Below, one piece after another: positions 5,268 to 10,848 of a stretch of DNA of 10,848 nucleotides. The notes below the pieces were generated by a model that was given only the letters and a program-made list of their open reading frames with translations, searched no databases and had not been told where the DNA came from. Where the stretch lies: assembly GCA_002421565.1 (NCBI GenBank), contig DIKC01000044.1, positions 1 through 10,848 on the forward strand, read 5' to 3'. The position numbers were made by a program, and so were the translations under genes. Numbering within the stretch: position 1 is the first letter of the stretch; each line of letters starts with the position of its first letter. This stretch comes from Desulfobulbaceae bacterium UBA5628. GTDB taxonomy: Bacteria > Desulfobacterota > Desulfobulbia > Desulfobulbales > Desulfurivibrionaceae.

Positions 5268-5296
5268 ATAATAACCTTTTTGGTTTCTTTTGGCAA
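5268..5296 (-). promoter_or_regulatory. mqsRA promoter with embedded MqsA-type operator
   Basis: On the minus strand TTGCCA (5296-5291) and TATTAT (5273-5268) are 17 bases apart, each with five of six consensus matches. Between them and reaching into the -10 box lies AAACCAAAAAGGTTA (5286-5272), a palindrome of AACC and GGTT. It is close to the E. coli MqsA site TAACCTTTTAGGTTA, quoted from memory. The start point expected from this -10 box falls at or next to ATG 5262, so the mRNA may be leaderless, in line with the absence of a ribosome binding site there. Confidence 0.6.
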
Positions 5297-5315
5297 GTAG
5301 GTTAATTGGTGGTTT

Positions 5316-6308
5316 TTACCCCAGCATGGCGGCCAGATCCTCGGCCTTCAAGTGAGTGTACCGTTTGAGCATGGAAAGGGTCTGGTGGCCGGTGATCGCG
5401 GCCACCTGCATGGGATTAAGGCCCTTTTCAAAAAAGCGGCTGGTTGCCTCATGGCGGAGATCGTGGAAGCGCAGCTCCTCGATCCCGGCCCGCCGGCATA
5501 CCCGGTCGAAGGCTTGGGTGATGCTGTCGGCCCGTTTTAATGCCCATGCCCGACCGTCAATCCGCCGGGGCAGGCCGGCCAGGATCTCCGCCGCCTTGGT
5601 CGAGAGCGGCACGGTCCGGGGGACGCCGGTTTTGGTGATCGGGATGTGCCAGGTGCGTTTTTTCAGATTGATGTTTGCCCAGGTCATGGCGATGATCTCC
5701 GACCGCCTGGCGGCCGTTTCCAGGGCAATGGCGATGATCAGGCCGATCTCCCGGCTCTTGCAGGCCTGGACGGCTTCCATCAGCCTTTTTTCCTCGCCTG
5801 GCTCCAGGCGACGTTCCCGGCCGTTGGGAAGCGACGGCTTGCGGACCTGGGCGGTGACTATTCCGCGCGGCAGATGAATCCCCCAATCCGTCACGCAACA
5901 CTTCAGGACCCGGTTGAGCAGGCCCAGGTCATGCTTGACGGTCTGCGGAGAGAGGCCGTTTTTTAACTGCCGGTCGCGGTAGGCGGAAACGTGGGAGGCG
6001 TCCAGGGCGATCAGGGAAAAATCTCCCAAGGCCGCAATCAGGCGGCCGACCCTGGTTTTTTCGCATTTACCGCCCTGAGACAGGCGGGGAAAAACCTCTT
6101 CTTGGTAACGTTCCAAGACTGTCCGGACAGTGGTTTGCTGGGCAGCGGTGGACGGGATGAAGTCGCCCCGATCCATGGCCGCCTCGGTCTGCCGTGCCCA
6201 GACTTTGGCGTCCTTCCGATTGTTGAAGGTTTTGGTGATGGTCTTATGCCCCTTCCGGCAGATTTTGACCCGGATTTGATACGGTCCCCGCTTCTCGAAA
6301 GTGGCCAT
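5316..6308 (-). CDS. int: Tyrosine integrase of the element (330 aa)
   Basis: The start is ATG 6308, with GGAGGG nine to ten bases upstream. The longer reading from TTG 6383 begins inside the promoter. The N-terminus (MATFEKRGPYQIRVKICRKG) looks like the arm-type DNA-binding domain of tRNA-targeting integrases. It is followed by an SAM-like core-binding domain (about 57-150) and the catalytic domain. Arg201 (TAARRSE), Lys226 (ITKTG), His282 and Arg285 (FHDLRHEA), His308 (TGHQT) and Tyr317 (KRYTHL) form a complete active site. The gene points away from the tRNA-Arg fragment that starts about 100 bases upstream of its ATG, the classical int-att arrangement. It should catalyse integration into and excision from tRNA-Arg. 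No excisionase gene is seen in the window. mqsR follows 53 bases downstream. Confidence 0.95.
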   Translation of the reverse strand: MATFEKRGPYQIRVKICRKGHKTITKTFNNRKDAKVWARQTEAAMDRGDFIPSTAAQQTTVRTVLERYQEEVFPRLSQGGKCEKTRVGRLIAALGDFSLIALDASHVSAYRDRQLKNGLSPQTVKHDLGLLNRVLKCCVTDWGIHLPRGIVTAQVRKPSLPNGRERRLEPGEEKRLMEAVQACKSREIGLIIAIALETAARRSEIIAMTWANINLKKRTWHIPITKTGVPRTVPLSTKAAEILAGLPRRIDGRAWALKRADSITQAFDRVCRRAGIEELRFHDLRHEATSRFFEKGLNPMQVAAITGHQTLSMLKRYTHLKAEDLAAMLG

Positions 6309-6355
6309 GTTGATGACCCTCCTTTTGATATCAATTATCCCAAGATTGTCACCAA

Positions 6356-6383
6356 ATAATAAAAGGTAATTTTTTAAAGTCAA
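6356..6383 (-). promoter_or_regulatory. int promoter
   Basis: On the minus strand TTGACT (6383-6378) and TATTAT (6361-6356) are 16 bases apart, each with five of six consensus matches, in an AT-rich stretch. The expected transcript starts near 6349, some 40 bases before the integrase ATG. The promoter lies between att and int, within reach of arm-type sites for the integrase itself. Confidence 0.65.
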
Positions 6384-6413
6384 GAAAACAACGAGATATA
6401 TAAAATAGTTTTA

Positions 6414-6460
6414 GCCTCCGAAGCCAAAGGTCGTGGGTTCGAATCCCGCTCCGCCCACCA
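6414..6460 (+). other. Attachment site: 3' fragment of tRNA-Arg(CCG)
   Basis: Seen: an anticodon loop CTCCGAA (6416-6422, anticodon CCG), stem half GCCAA (6423-6427), variable loop AGGTC, T-stem GTGGG/CCCGC around TTCGAAT (6433-6449), acceptor half TCCGCCC, discriminator A and CCA (6450-6460). The D arm and the 5' acceptor strand (expected GGGCGGA) are missing, and the 5' anticodon stem has a mismatch (TTAGC). The sequence to the left is AT-rich element DNA. Such a 3' tRNA fragment next to an integrase gene is the hallmark of site-specific integration. The intact tRNA should stand at the far left end of the element. Confidence 0.85.
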
Positions 6461-6471
6461 TAAAAAGTAAA

Positions 6472-6506
6472 GGGGAATCAAGTAGATAATCTTGATTCCC
6501 CTTTTT
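6472..6506 (+). terminator. Rho-independent terminator behind the tRNA fragment
   Basis: GGGGAATCAAG (6472-6482) and CTTGATTCCCC (6491-6501) form a perfect 11-bp stem with an 8-base loop, followed by TTTTT. It was presumably the terminator of the original tRNA gene and now closes transcription leaving the element. Confidence 0.9.
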
Positions 6507-6530
6507 ATTTGAATATGCTATTGTTGCGCC

Positions 6531-7409
6531 ATGACTTTTCTCTTTCCCGCTTCCCAGGTGGAAACCTGGCTCTGGTTGCCGCCGCTGGTCTCCTTTGTCC
6601 TGGCCTATTTCGGGGCCATGGCCGGGGTGACCGGCGCCTTTCTGTTGCTGCCCTTTCAGATGAGCGTGCTCGGCTACACCACGCCCGGGGTTTCCGGCAC
6701 CAACTTCATTTACAACGTGGTGGCGATTCCGGGGACGGTGTTCCGTTATGCCGGCGAGGGCCGCTTCAACTGGCCCCTGGTGCTGGCGATCACGGTCGGC
6801 AATGTGCCGGGGCTGCTCTTCGGTTATCTGCTGCGGATTCATTATCTGTCCGACCCCGGCCTGTTTCGGCCCTTTGCCGGGGTGGTTCTGCTGGGGCTGG
6901 CGATGCTGCTGGCCAAGCGGATTTTCGGCCGCCATCCCTCCCGGCCCGCCCCGGCCTTAAAGGCCCGTTTATCGGTGGAAGAGACCGGTTGGTGCGAGGT
7001 TTGCTACCGCTTTGACGGCCATCTCTACACCTTTGATCCGCGGGTGGTGATCGTAGTTTCCCTGGTTACCGGGGTAGTGGGCGGGGCTTACGGGATCGGG
7101 GGCGGGGCGGTGCTCGCCCCCTTTTGTCTGGGGGTGTTGCGGCTGCCGGCCCACAGCATCGCCGCCGCCTGCCTCACCGGCACCTTTATCAGTTCCCTGG
7201 TGGGGGCGGTGATCTATCACCTGGGGGCGTTGACCACCGGTTTTGACAGCCGGCCCGACTACCTGCTGGGGCTGCTCTTCGGCTTGGGCGGCGCGGCCGG
7301 CGGCTACCTGGGGGCCAGGACCCAGAAGCATGTCCCGGAAATGCCGATCAAGATCGGTCTTTTTCTGGTGCTTCTTTTTATCGCCGGCCGCTACATTTTT
7401 ACATCCTGA
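6531..7409 (+). CDS. TauE/SafE (TSUP) family membrane permease
   Basis: The 292-aa protein consists of two hydrophobic halves, each with the family's Gly-rich signature near its start: GAMAGVTGAFLLLPF (28-42) and GAYGIGGGAVLAPF (185-198). Several further membrane segments follow in each half. TSUP proteins move sulfite, sulfoacetate, organosulfur compounds or other small anions across the inner membrane; the substrate cannot be read from the sequence. A polar, probably cytoplasmic insert of about 40 residues (130-168) separates the halves and includes a Cys-X-X-Cys (155-158). No clear Shine-Dalgarno sequence precedes ATG 6531, although the N-terminus fits the family. It is the first gene of the chromosomal flank, and its end overlaps the convergent hypothetical gene by 11 bases. 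Confidence 0.9.
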   Translation: MTFLFPASQVETWLWLPPLVSFVLAYFGAMAGVTGAFLLLPFQMSVLGYTTPGVSGTNFIYNVVAIPGTVFRYAGEGRFNWPLVLAITVGNVPGLLFGYLLRIHYLSDPGLFRPFAGVVLLGLAMLLAKRIFGRHPSRPAPALKARLSVEETGWCEVCYRFDGHLYTFDPRVVIVVSLVTGVVGGAYGIGGGAVLAPFCLGVLRLPAHSIAAACLTGTFISSLVGAVIYHLGALTTGFDSRPDYLLGLLFGLGGAAGGYLGARTQKHVPEMPIKIGLFLVLLFIAGRYIFTS

Positions 7410-7761
7410 TTTTGGCGTTGGTCTTCTCCGGGTTCTTCTCCAGGTGTTTGTGGCGATTGACGGCGGTCTGGGCGAGGCGGCCCAGCACATGGGGCAGGTC
7501 GGAGTTCTCCCAGACCTTGCGGAAGGGGGTCTGGTCGTGCAAATGGTCGCTCACCGTAAAGAGGGTATCGCCTTCCGGGGCCAGGGCGAGATCGCCGTAT
7601 TCGCAGCTTACCGCCTCGCCGAAGACCTGGGTCAGCAGGTTACCCGCCGTCTGGGCAAAGAATTTCTTGGCGTCCTCGGTTGATTCCGCCTTGCTGATCT
7701 TGTTGCGGAATTCGGGCAGGATTTCGTTTTCTTGCTTGCTGAAAGAGAGTTGGGTAGTCAT
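7399..7761 (-). CDS. Hypothetical protein (120 aa)
   Basis: A soluble, fairly charged protein beginning MTTQLSFSKQENEILPEFRN. It looks mainly helical in the first half (KAESTEDAKKFFAQTAGNLL). The middle section, VFGEAVSCEYGDLALAPEGD, is followed by a possible strand and then a basic C-terminal tail. No signal peptide, membrane segment or catalytic motif is visible, and I do not recognise the family. It lies six bases after the DUF6763-like gene on the same strand, so the two are probably co-transcribed. The repair gene further upstream points the same way but is separated by 153 bases. Confidence 0.8.
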   Translation of the reverse strand: MTTQLSFSKQENEILPEFRNKISKAESTEDAKKFFAQTAGNLLTQVFGEAVSCEYGDLALAPEGDTLFTVSDHLHDQTPFRKVWENSDLPHVLGRLAQTAVNRHKHLEKNPEKTNAKIRM

Positions 7762-7767
7762 CAGGGT

Positions 7768-8043
7768 TTATTCCTCCTCTTCGGTTTCCTCTTCTTCGTC
7801 CTGGTCGTAATAGTCCTCGTCATCGAAATCGCCGTAGCTACCGCTCCATTCGTCGGGCGGATCGATCGGCTCGGCCGCCATGTCCTCCCATTCGCTCAGT
7901 TCAATTTCGTCCAGAGTGCCGTCTTCGTATTGAATTTCCATCATCCCGTCATCATCGTCCACCGTCACCACGGTGAAGATTTCGCCGGTGGCCGGCAGCT
8001 CGTACCAGTTGCCTTCGATCGGTAGATTGTGGTCATTGCTCAT
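7768..8043 (-). CDS. Short acidic protein, DUF6763-like
   Basis: The 91-aa protein begins MSNDHNLPIEGNWYELPATG and has a small beta-rich core (IFTVVTVDDDDGMMEIQYED, then a WEDM segment) followed by PIDPPDEWSGSYGDFDDEDY and an almost purely acidic C-terminus (EEEETEEEE). The core, with GNWY, the EIQYEDG strand and the PP.EWSG motif, resembles the uncharacterised DUF6763 family known from gammaproteobacteria. I assign this from memory of the motif. A good ribosome binding site (AGGAGG) stands six bases before ATG 8043. The function is unknown. The charge suggests binding to a basic partner, but nothing here names it. Confidence 0.85.
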   Translation of the reverse strand: MSNDHNLPIEGNWYELPATGEIFTVVTVDDDDGMMEIQYEDGTLDEIELSEWEDMAAEPIDPPDEWSGSYGDFDDEDYYDQDEEEETEEEE

Positions 8044-8196
8044 GCTTGCCTCCTGGAAACGGAATCATATTAAAAAAAAAGTCAAGTAATTGCGGATTGT
8101 TGCTTGGAGCGTGGCGGCCCGGCGGTCAGCGCCCGGAACCGGGATCACCCAAAATCAGCATACACCCAAACCGCTGCCGGAAAAAAGAAGAAACGG

Positions 8197-10848
8197 TCAA
8201 AAAAGTTTCAACTGGGTGGCGGCCGCTTGCCGGGGACGGGAGCGGGGTTTGATTTGGTGCAGCAGGCGCGGCGGGATTTCCCCGAGAAAGCGGGATGGTT
8301 GCCGCCCGGCCGGGGTGCTGCCGGGCAGGGAGCGGCGGCTTGCCCCGCTCAGGAGCAGGATTTCCCTGGCCCTGGTCATGGCCACGTAGAAGAGGCGGCG
8401 TTCTTCTTCCAGTTCCGCCTCGGCTTGGGGGGTGCGGGGAATGGCGGGCAGCACCCCCTCCTCCAGGCCGGGGATGAAGACCACCGGGAATTCCAGGCCC
8501 TTGGCGGCGTGGATGGTCATCAGCGCCACCCGGCCGGGCCGTTCGTCGTAGATCGTGCTTTTGGCCTGTTCGCTCAGGTGGCGGCTGAAGGCGGCCAGGT
8601 CGCGGCCAAAGGCGTGGGCCAGATCCAGGAAGCGTTTGCTTTCCGGCAAATCAAGGGCCAGGCCGAGATCGGGGGCCAGGTTTTGCAGGGCCGGGCCGAT
8701 GCCGTTTGCCGTGGCCGTCCGGCTGAAATCGTGGATGGTGTTCTTAAGGTAAGCCAGGGCGGCGCGGAGCGGGCGGGAAAGGGTCGGGCCGGCCAGATGG
8801 GGTTCGATTTCGGCCAGGGTGTGACTGCCAAGGGGCAGGGCCGTTTCCAGGCGGGCCAGGCTTTGCGCCCCCACCCCCGGGCGGCTGGCCAGTAACTCCA
8901 GGAATTCGGCCGTGGGCAGGGCGCCGGTTGCCAGTCTGAGCATTAGGGCCAGCGGCCGCAGGGGCGGCAGCATGAAAAACGGGGTCGATCCCACCAGTTG
9001 ATAGGGCAGGCCGCGCCGGGCCAGGGCGTGGGCGATCTCTTCGCTCTGGCGGCTGAGACGGCAGAGAATGGCGAAGTCGCCGAAACTCCGGGCAGCCGTC
9101 TCTTCGCCGCCCCGGCCGGAATAGTGGGAAAAGCTGCTCACTCCGCCCATCAGTTCCTCAAGGCGCTGCACCAGGAATTCCGCCTCGGCGGCCGGGGTCG
9201 GAGCCTGGTAATACTCGATTATTCCAGGGTCATCCCGGTGGGGGCGCAGCTCCACCCCGGCCTGCTGCCGGTTGTGGCCGATCACCGCCCCGGCCGCCGC
9301 CAGGATCACCGGGGCGGAACGGTAGTTGTCGCGCAGGGCCAGCACTTTGGTCGCGGGCTGGGCCGCCAGTTCCCGGAAAAAGCGAAGATCGCTGCCGCGA
9401 AAGCCGTAAATCGCCTGATCCGGATCGCCGATCGCAAAAAGTTCGGCGCTTTCGGCCAGCAGTTGCACCAACTCAAACTGGCTTTGATTGACATCCTGGA
9501 ATTCATCCACTAGGAGATGGCGGGTAGCCTGCCGCACTTCCCGGCAAAAGGCTGTCTCCCGGCGGAGACGCGCCACCAGCCGGGGCACGATCAGGTCCAT
9601 GTCCACCGCTTTTTGGGCCTCCAGGGCGGCAAGATAGGCGGCGATTTCCGGGTCGGCGGCAAGCGGCCGGCCGGATGCCAGGTTTTCGGCATAGCGGCTG
9701 ATTGCTTCGCTCAACCTGTGCCGTTGGCCCGCGCTCAGTTCAGGATGGAGCAGCTTTAGCAGCCGCTCCCGCTCCTCCGGCCCGACCACCGCCAGTTGCG
9801 GCTCTTGCCGGCGCAGCCAGTGGAGGCAGAAGTGATGAAAGGTGCCGATCAGAACCTGCTCGCTCGCCGCCCCTAGCTCCCGCTGCAGGCGTTCCCGGAT
9901 TTCAGCGGCGGCCCGGTTGGTAAAGGTGATGGCCGCGATCCGCCCGGCCGGGGTCTGGCGCTCGCGGAGCAGGTGGCCAAGGCGGGCCACCAGGGTAAAG
10001 GTCTTGCCGGTGCCTGGCCCGGCGATCACCAGCAGTCGGGGTTCCGTGGCCCGGATCGCCGCTTCCTGCTCGCTATTGGCGGTCGCAACCGCGACGCCAT
10101 CCTTGTCCGGCCGGGACTCGGTGGTTGCCGGTCCGGCTGATCCCGCCGGTTTGTGCATGACCGGCAGGGGCAGGCGCGCCGGTCTGGCGGCATCCACGTT
10201 CTTCTTGCGGCCAGCGGCGGCGAACAGTTCGTTCTGGCCGGCAAATTTGGCCGCCTCGCCCTCCGCAAAAACCCGGATCACTCCGAATTCGCCGTCAAAG
10301 CCGGGTTTGCGGATTACCCGGTTATCCCGTATCCGGCTTACCGCCTCGGCCAGTACCGGGGAGAAATCGTTGATTTCCTCCCGGCTCGCGTGGAGCAGCA
10401 AATTAAATTCCGAGCCGAAGCGGGCGATCACCCGGCTGTAAAGGGCGATCACCCCCTTGCTGGCCGGGCCTTTGCCGATAATCTCGCCCAGCACCTCGGG
10501 GAGGGGGATCAGGCTGTGGACCGCCGGGGCGCCGGGGGGAAAGAGCGGGGCCTCCCGGTCGGCCAGTTCCATTACCCGGTGCAACACGCCGATGGTCAGG
10601 GGCTTGCCGCAGACCGGGCAGAGGTTGTGGTGGCGGCGCGATTCCTGGGGATCGAGGCAGACCTGGCAGTTGCGGTGGCCGTCGGCGTGATATTTGCCCT
10701 CTTCCGGGAAAAATTCGATGGTGGCGGCCAGGCCGCCGCGGTTGGGGTTTTGCAGGGCCTGCTTGAGGCTGAAATAATCGAAACCGGTATCGAACAGGTT
10801 GGCCTCCCGGCCCAGCTTGGCCGGGGAATGGCAGTCGGAGTTGGAGAT
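8197..10848 (-). CDS. PHP/EndoQ-like nuclease fused to UvrD-type helicase (5' end outside window)
   Basis: 883 residues are visible and the frame stays open to the window edge. Visible residues 1-16 (ISNSDCHSPAKLGREA) look like the end of a PHP nuclease domain. A zinc-binding set follows, Cys61/Cys64 and Cys77/Cys80, in a region typical of the EndoQ/TIGR00375 family, which continues to about residue 195 (GFDGEFGVIRVF). After a linker comes an SF1 helicase: Walker A AGPGTGKT (about 276), motif II LLVDEFQD (about 446), QAIYGFRG (478), NYRS (508), TIHAAKGLEF (778) and VAMTRA (822). EndoQ cuts 5' of deaminated bases and UvrD-like helicases unwind 3'-5', so the fusion suggests nick-and-unwind repair; this is inferred. 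The protein ends in QLKLF, a sliding-clamp-binding motif. All helicase motifs are intact. Confidence 0.92.
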   Translation of the reverse strand: MSNSDCHSPAKLGREANLFDTGFDYFSLKQALQNPNRGGLAATIEFFPEEGKYHADGHRNCQVCLDPQESRRHHNLCPVCGKPLTIGVLHRVMELADREAPLFPPGAPAVHSLIPLPEVLGEIIGKGPASKGVIALYSRVIARFGSEFNLLLHASREEINDFSPVLAEAVSRIRDNRVIRKPGFDGEFGVIRVFAEGEAAKFAGQNELFAAAGRKKNVDAARPARLPLPVMHKPAGSAGPATTESRPDKDGVAVATANSEQEAAIRATEPRLLVIAGPGTGKTFTLVARLGHLLRERQTPAGRIAAITFTNRAAAEIRERLQRELGAASEQVLIGTFHHFCLHWLRRQEPQLAVVGPEERERLLKLLHPELSAGQRHRLSEAISRYAENLASGRPLAADPEIAAYLAALEAQKAVDMDLIVPRLVARLRRETAFCREVRQATRHLLVDEFQDVNQSQFELVQLLAESAELFAIGDPDQAIYGFRGSDLRFFRELAAQPATKVLALRDNYRSAPVILAAAGAVIGHNRQQAGVELRPHRDDPGIIEYYQAPTPAAEAEFLVQRLEELMGGVSSFSHYSGRGGEETAARSFGDFAILCRLSRQSEEIAHALARRGLPYQLVGSTPFFMLPPLRPLALMLRLATGALPTAEFLELLASRPGVGAQSLARLETALPLGSHTLAEIEPHLAGPTLSRPLRAALAYLKNTIHDFSRTATANGIGPALQNLAPDLGLALDLPESKRFLDLAHAFGRDLAAFSRHLSEQAKSTIYDERPGRVALMTIHAAKGLEFPVVFIPGLEEGVLPAIPRTPQAEAELEEERRLFYVAMTRAREILLLSGASRRSLPGSTPAGRQPSRFLGEIPPRLLHQIKPRSRPRQAAATQLKLF

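Noticed and set aside
6308..6383. Longer integrase start at TTG 6383
   Set aside because: The TTG is part of the -35 box, and the 25 extra residues do not resemble integrase N-termini; ATG 6308 has GGAGGG in front.
8046..8895. + strand ORFs opposite the helicase C-terminus
   Set aside because: They are shadows of the helicase gene; the Gly/Gln/Ala-rich translation is an artefact of its codon use.

Overview
The window is the right-hand part of an integrated mobile element (about 1-6460) followed by ordinary chromosome (about 6461-10848). The DNA is GC-rich. The flank encodes a TauE/SafE-type permease, a short acidic DUF6763-like protein and a PHP/EndoQ-like protein fused to a UvrD-type helicase. 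Together these suggest a Gram-negative bacterium, plausibly of the Desulfobacterota (former Deltaproteobacteria). That placement is inference from gene content; no rRNA or complete marker gene is present.

Element, left part (1-1647, + strand): the tail of an unidentified gene and a terminator hairpin, then a small hypothetical ORF, a sigma-70-like DNA-binding protein and an unidentified 162-aa protein. The end of the sigma-like gene and the leader of the next gene are crowded with inverted repeats. A HigBA toxin-antitoxin pair follows on the minus strand (1644-2231), and its antitoxin gene overlaps the preceding gene by 4 bases.

Element, centre (2324-4554, + strand): a tyrosine recombinase with a full catalytic set, then about 640 bases with no convincing gene. 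This stretch holds two exceptional perfect inverted repeats, 17-8-17 and 16-4-16, plus weaker hairpins. It is followed by an unidentified basic 162-aa protein, probably DNA-binding, and by two short direct-repeat arrays with periods of 17 and 20-21. Recombinase, structured DNA or RNA, DNA-binding protein and repeat array look like one module and are the best candidate for something undescribed.

Element, right end (4555-6460, minus strand): an integrase with its own good promoter, then MqsR/MqsA. The MqsR toxin has the canonical start MEKRTP, but a run of seven C puts that start one base out of frame with the rest of the protein. The element ends at a 3' fragment of tRNA-Arg(CCG), the usual footprint of tRNA-directed integration. 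The intact tRNA and the other end should lie to the left, outside the window.

Chromosomal flank (6461-10848): a terminator behind the tRNA fragment, a TSUP permease on + and three minus-strand genes: a conserved-looking hypothetical, the DUF6763-like protein and the repair nuclease-helicase fusion, which is cut by the window end and finishes in a sliding-clamp-binding motif. The 153 bases between 8044 and 8196 hold no gene that I can see, only the leader and ribosome binding site of the DUF6763-like gene.
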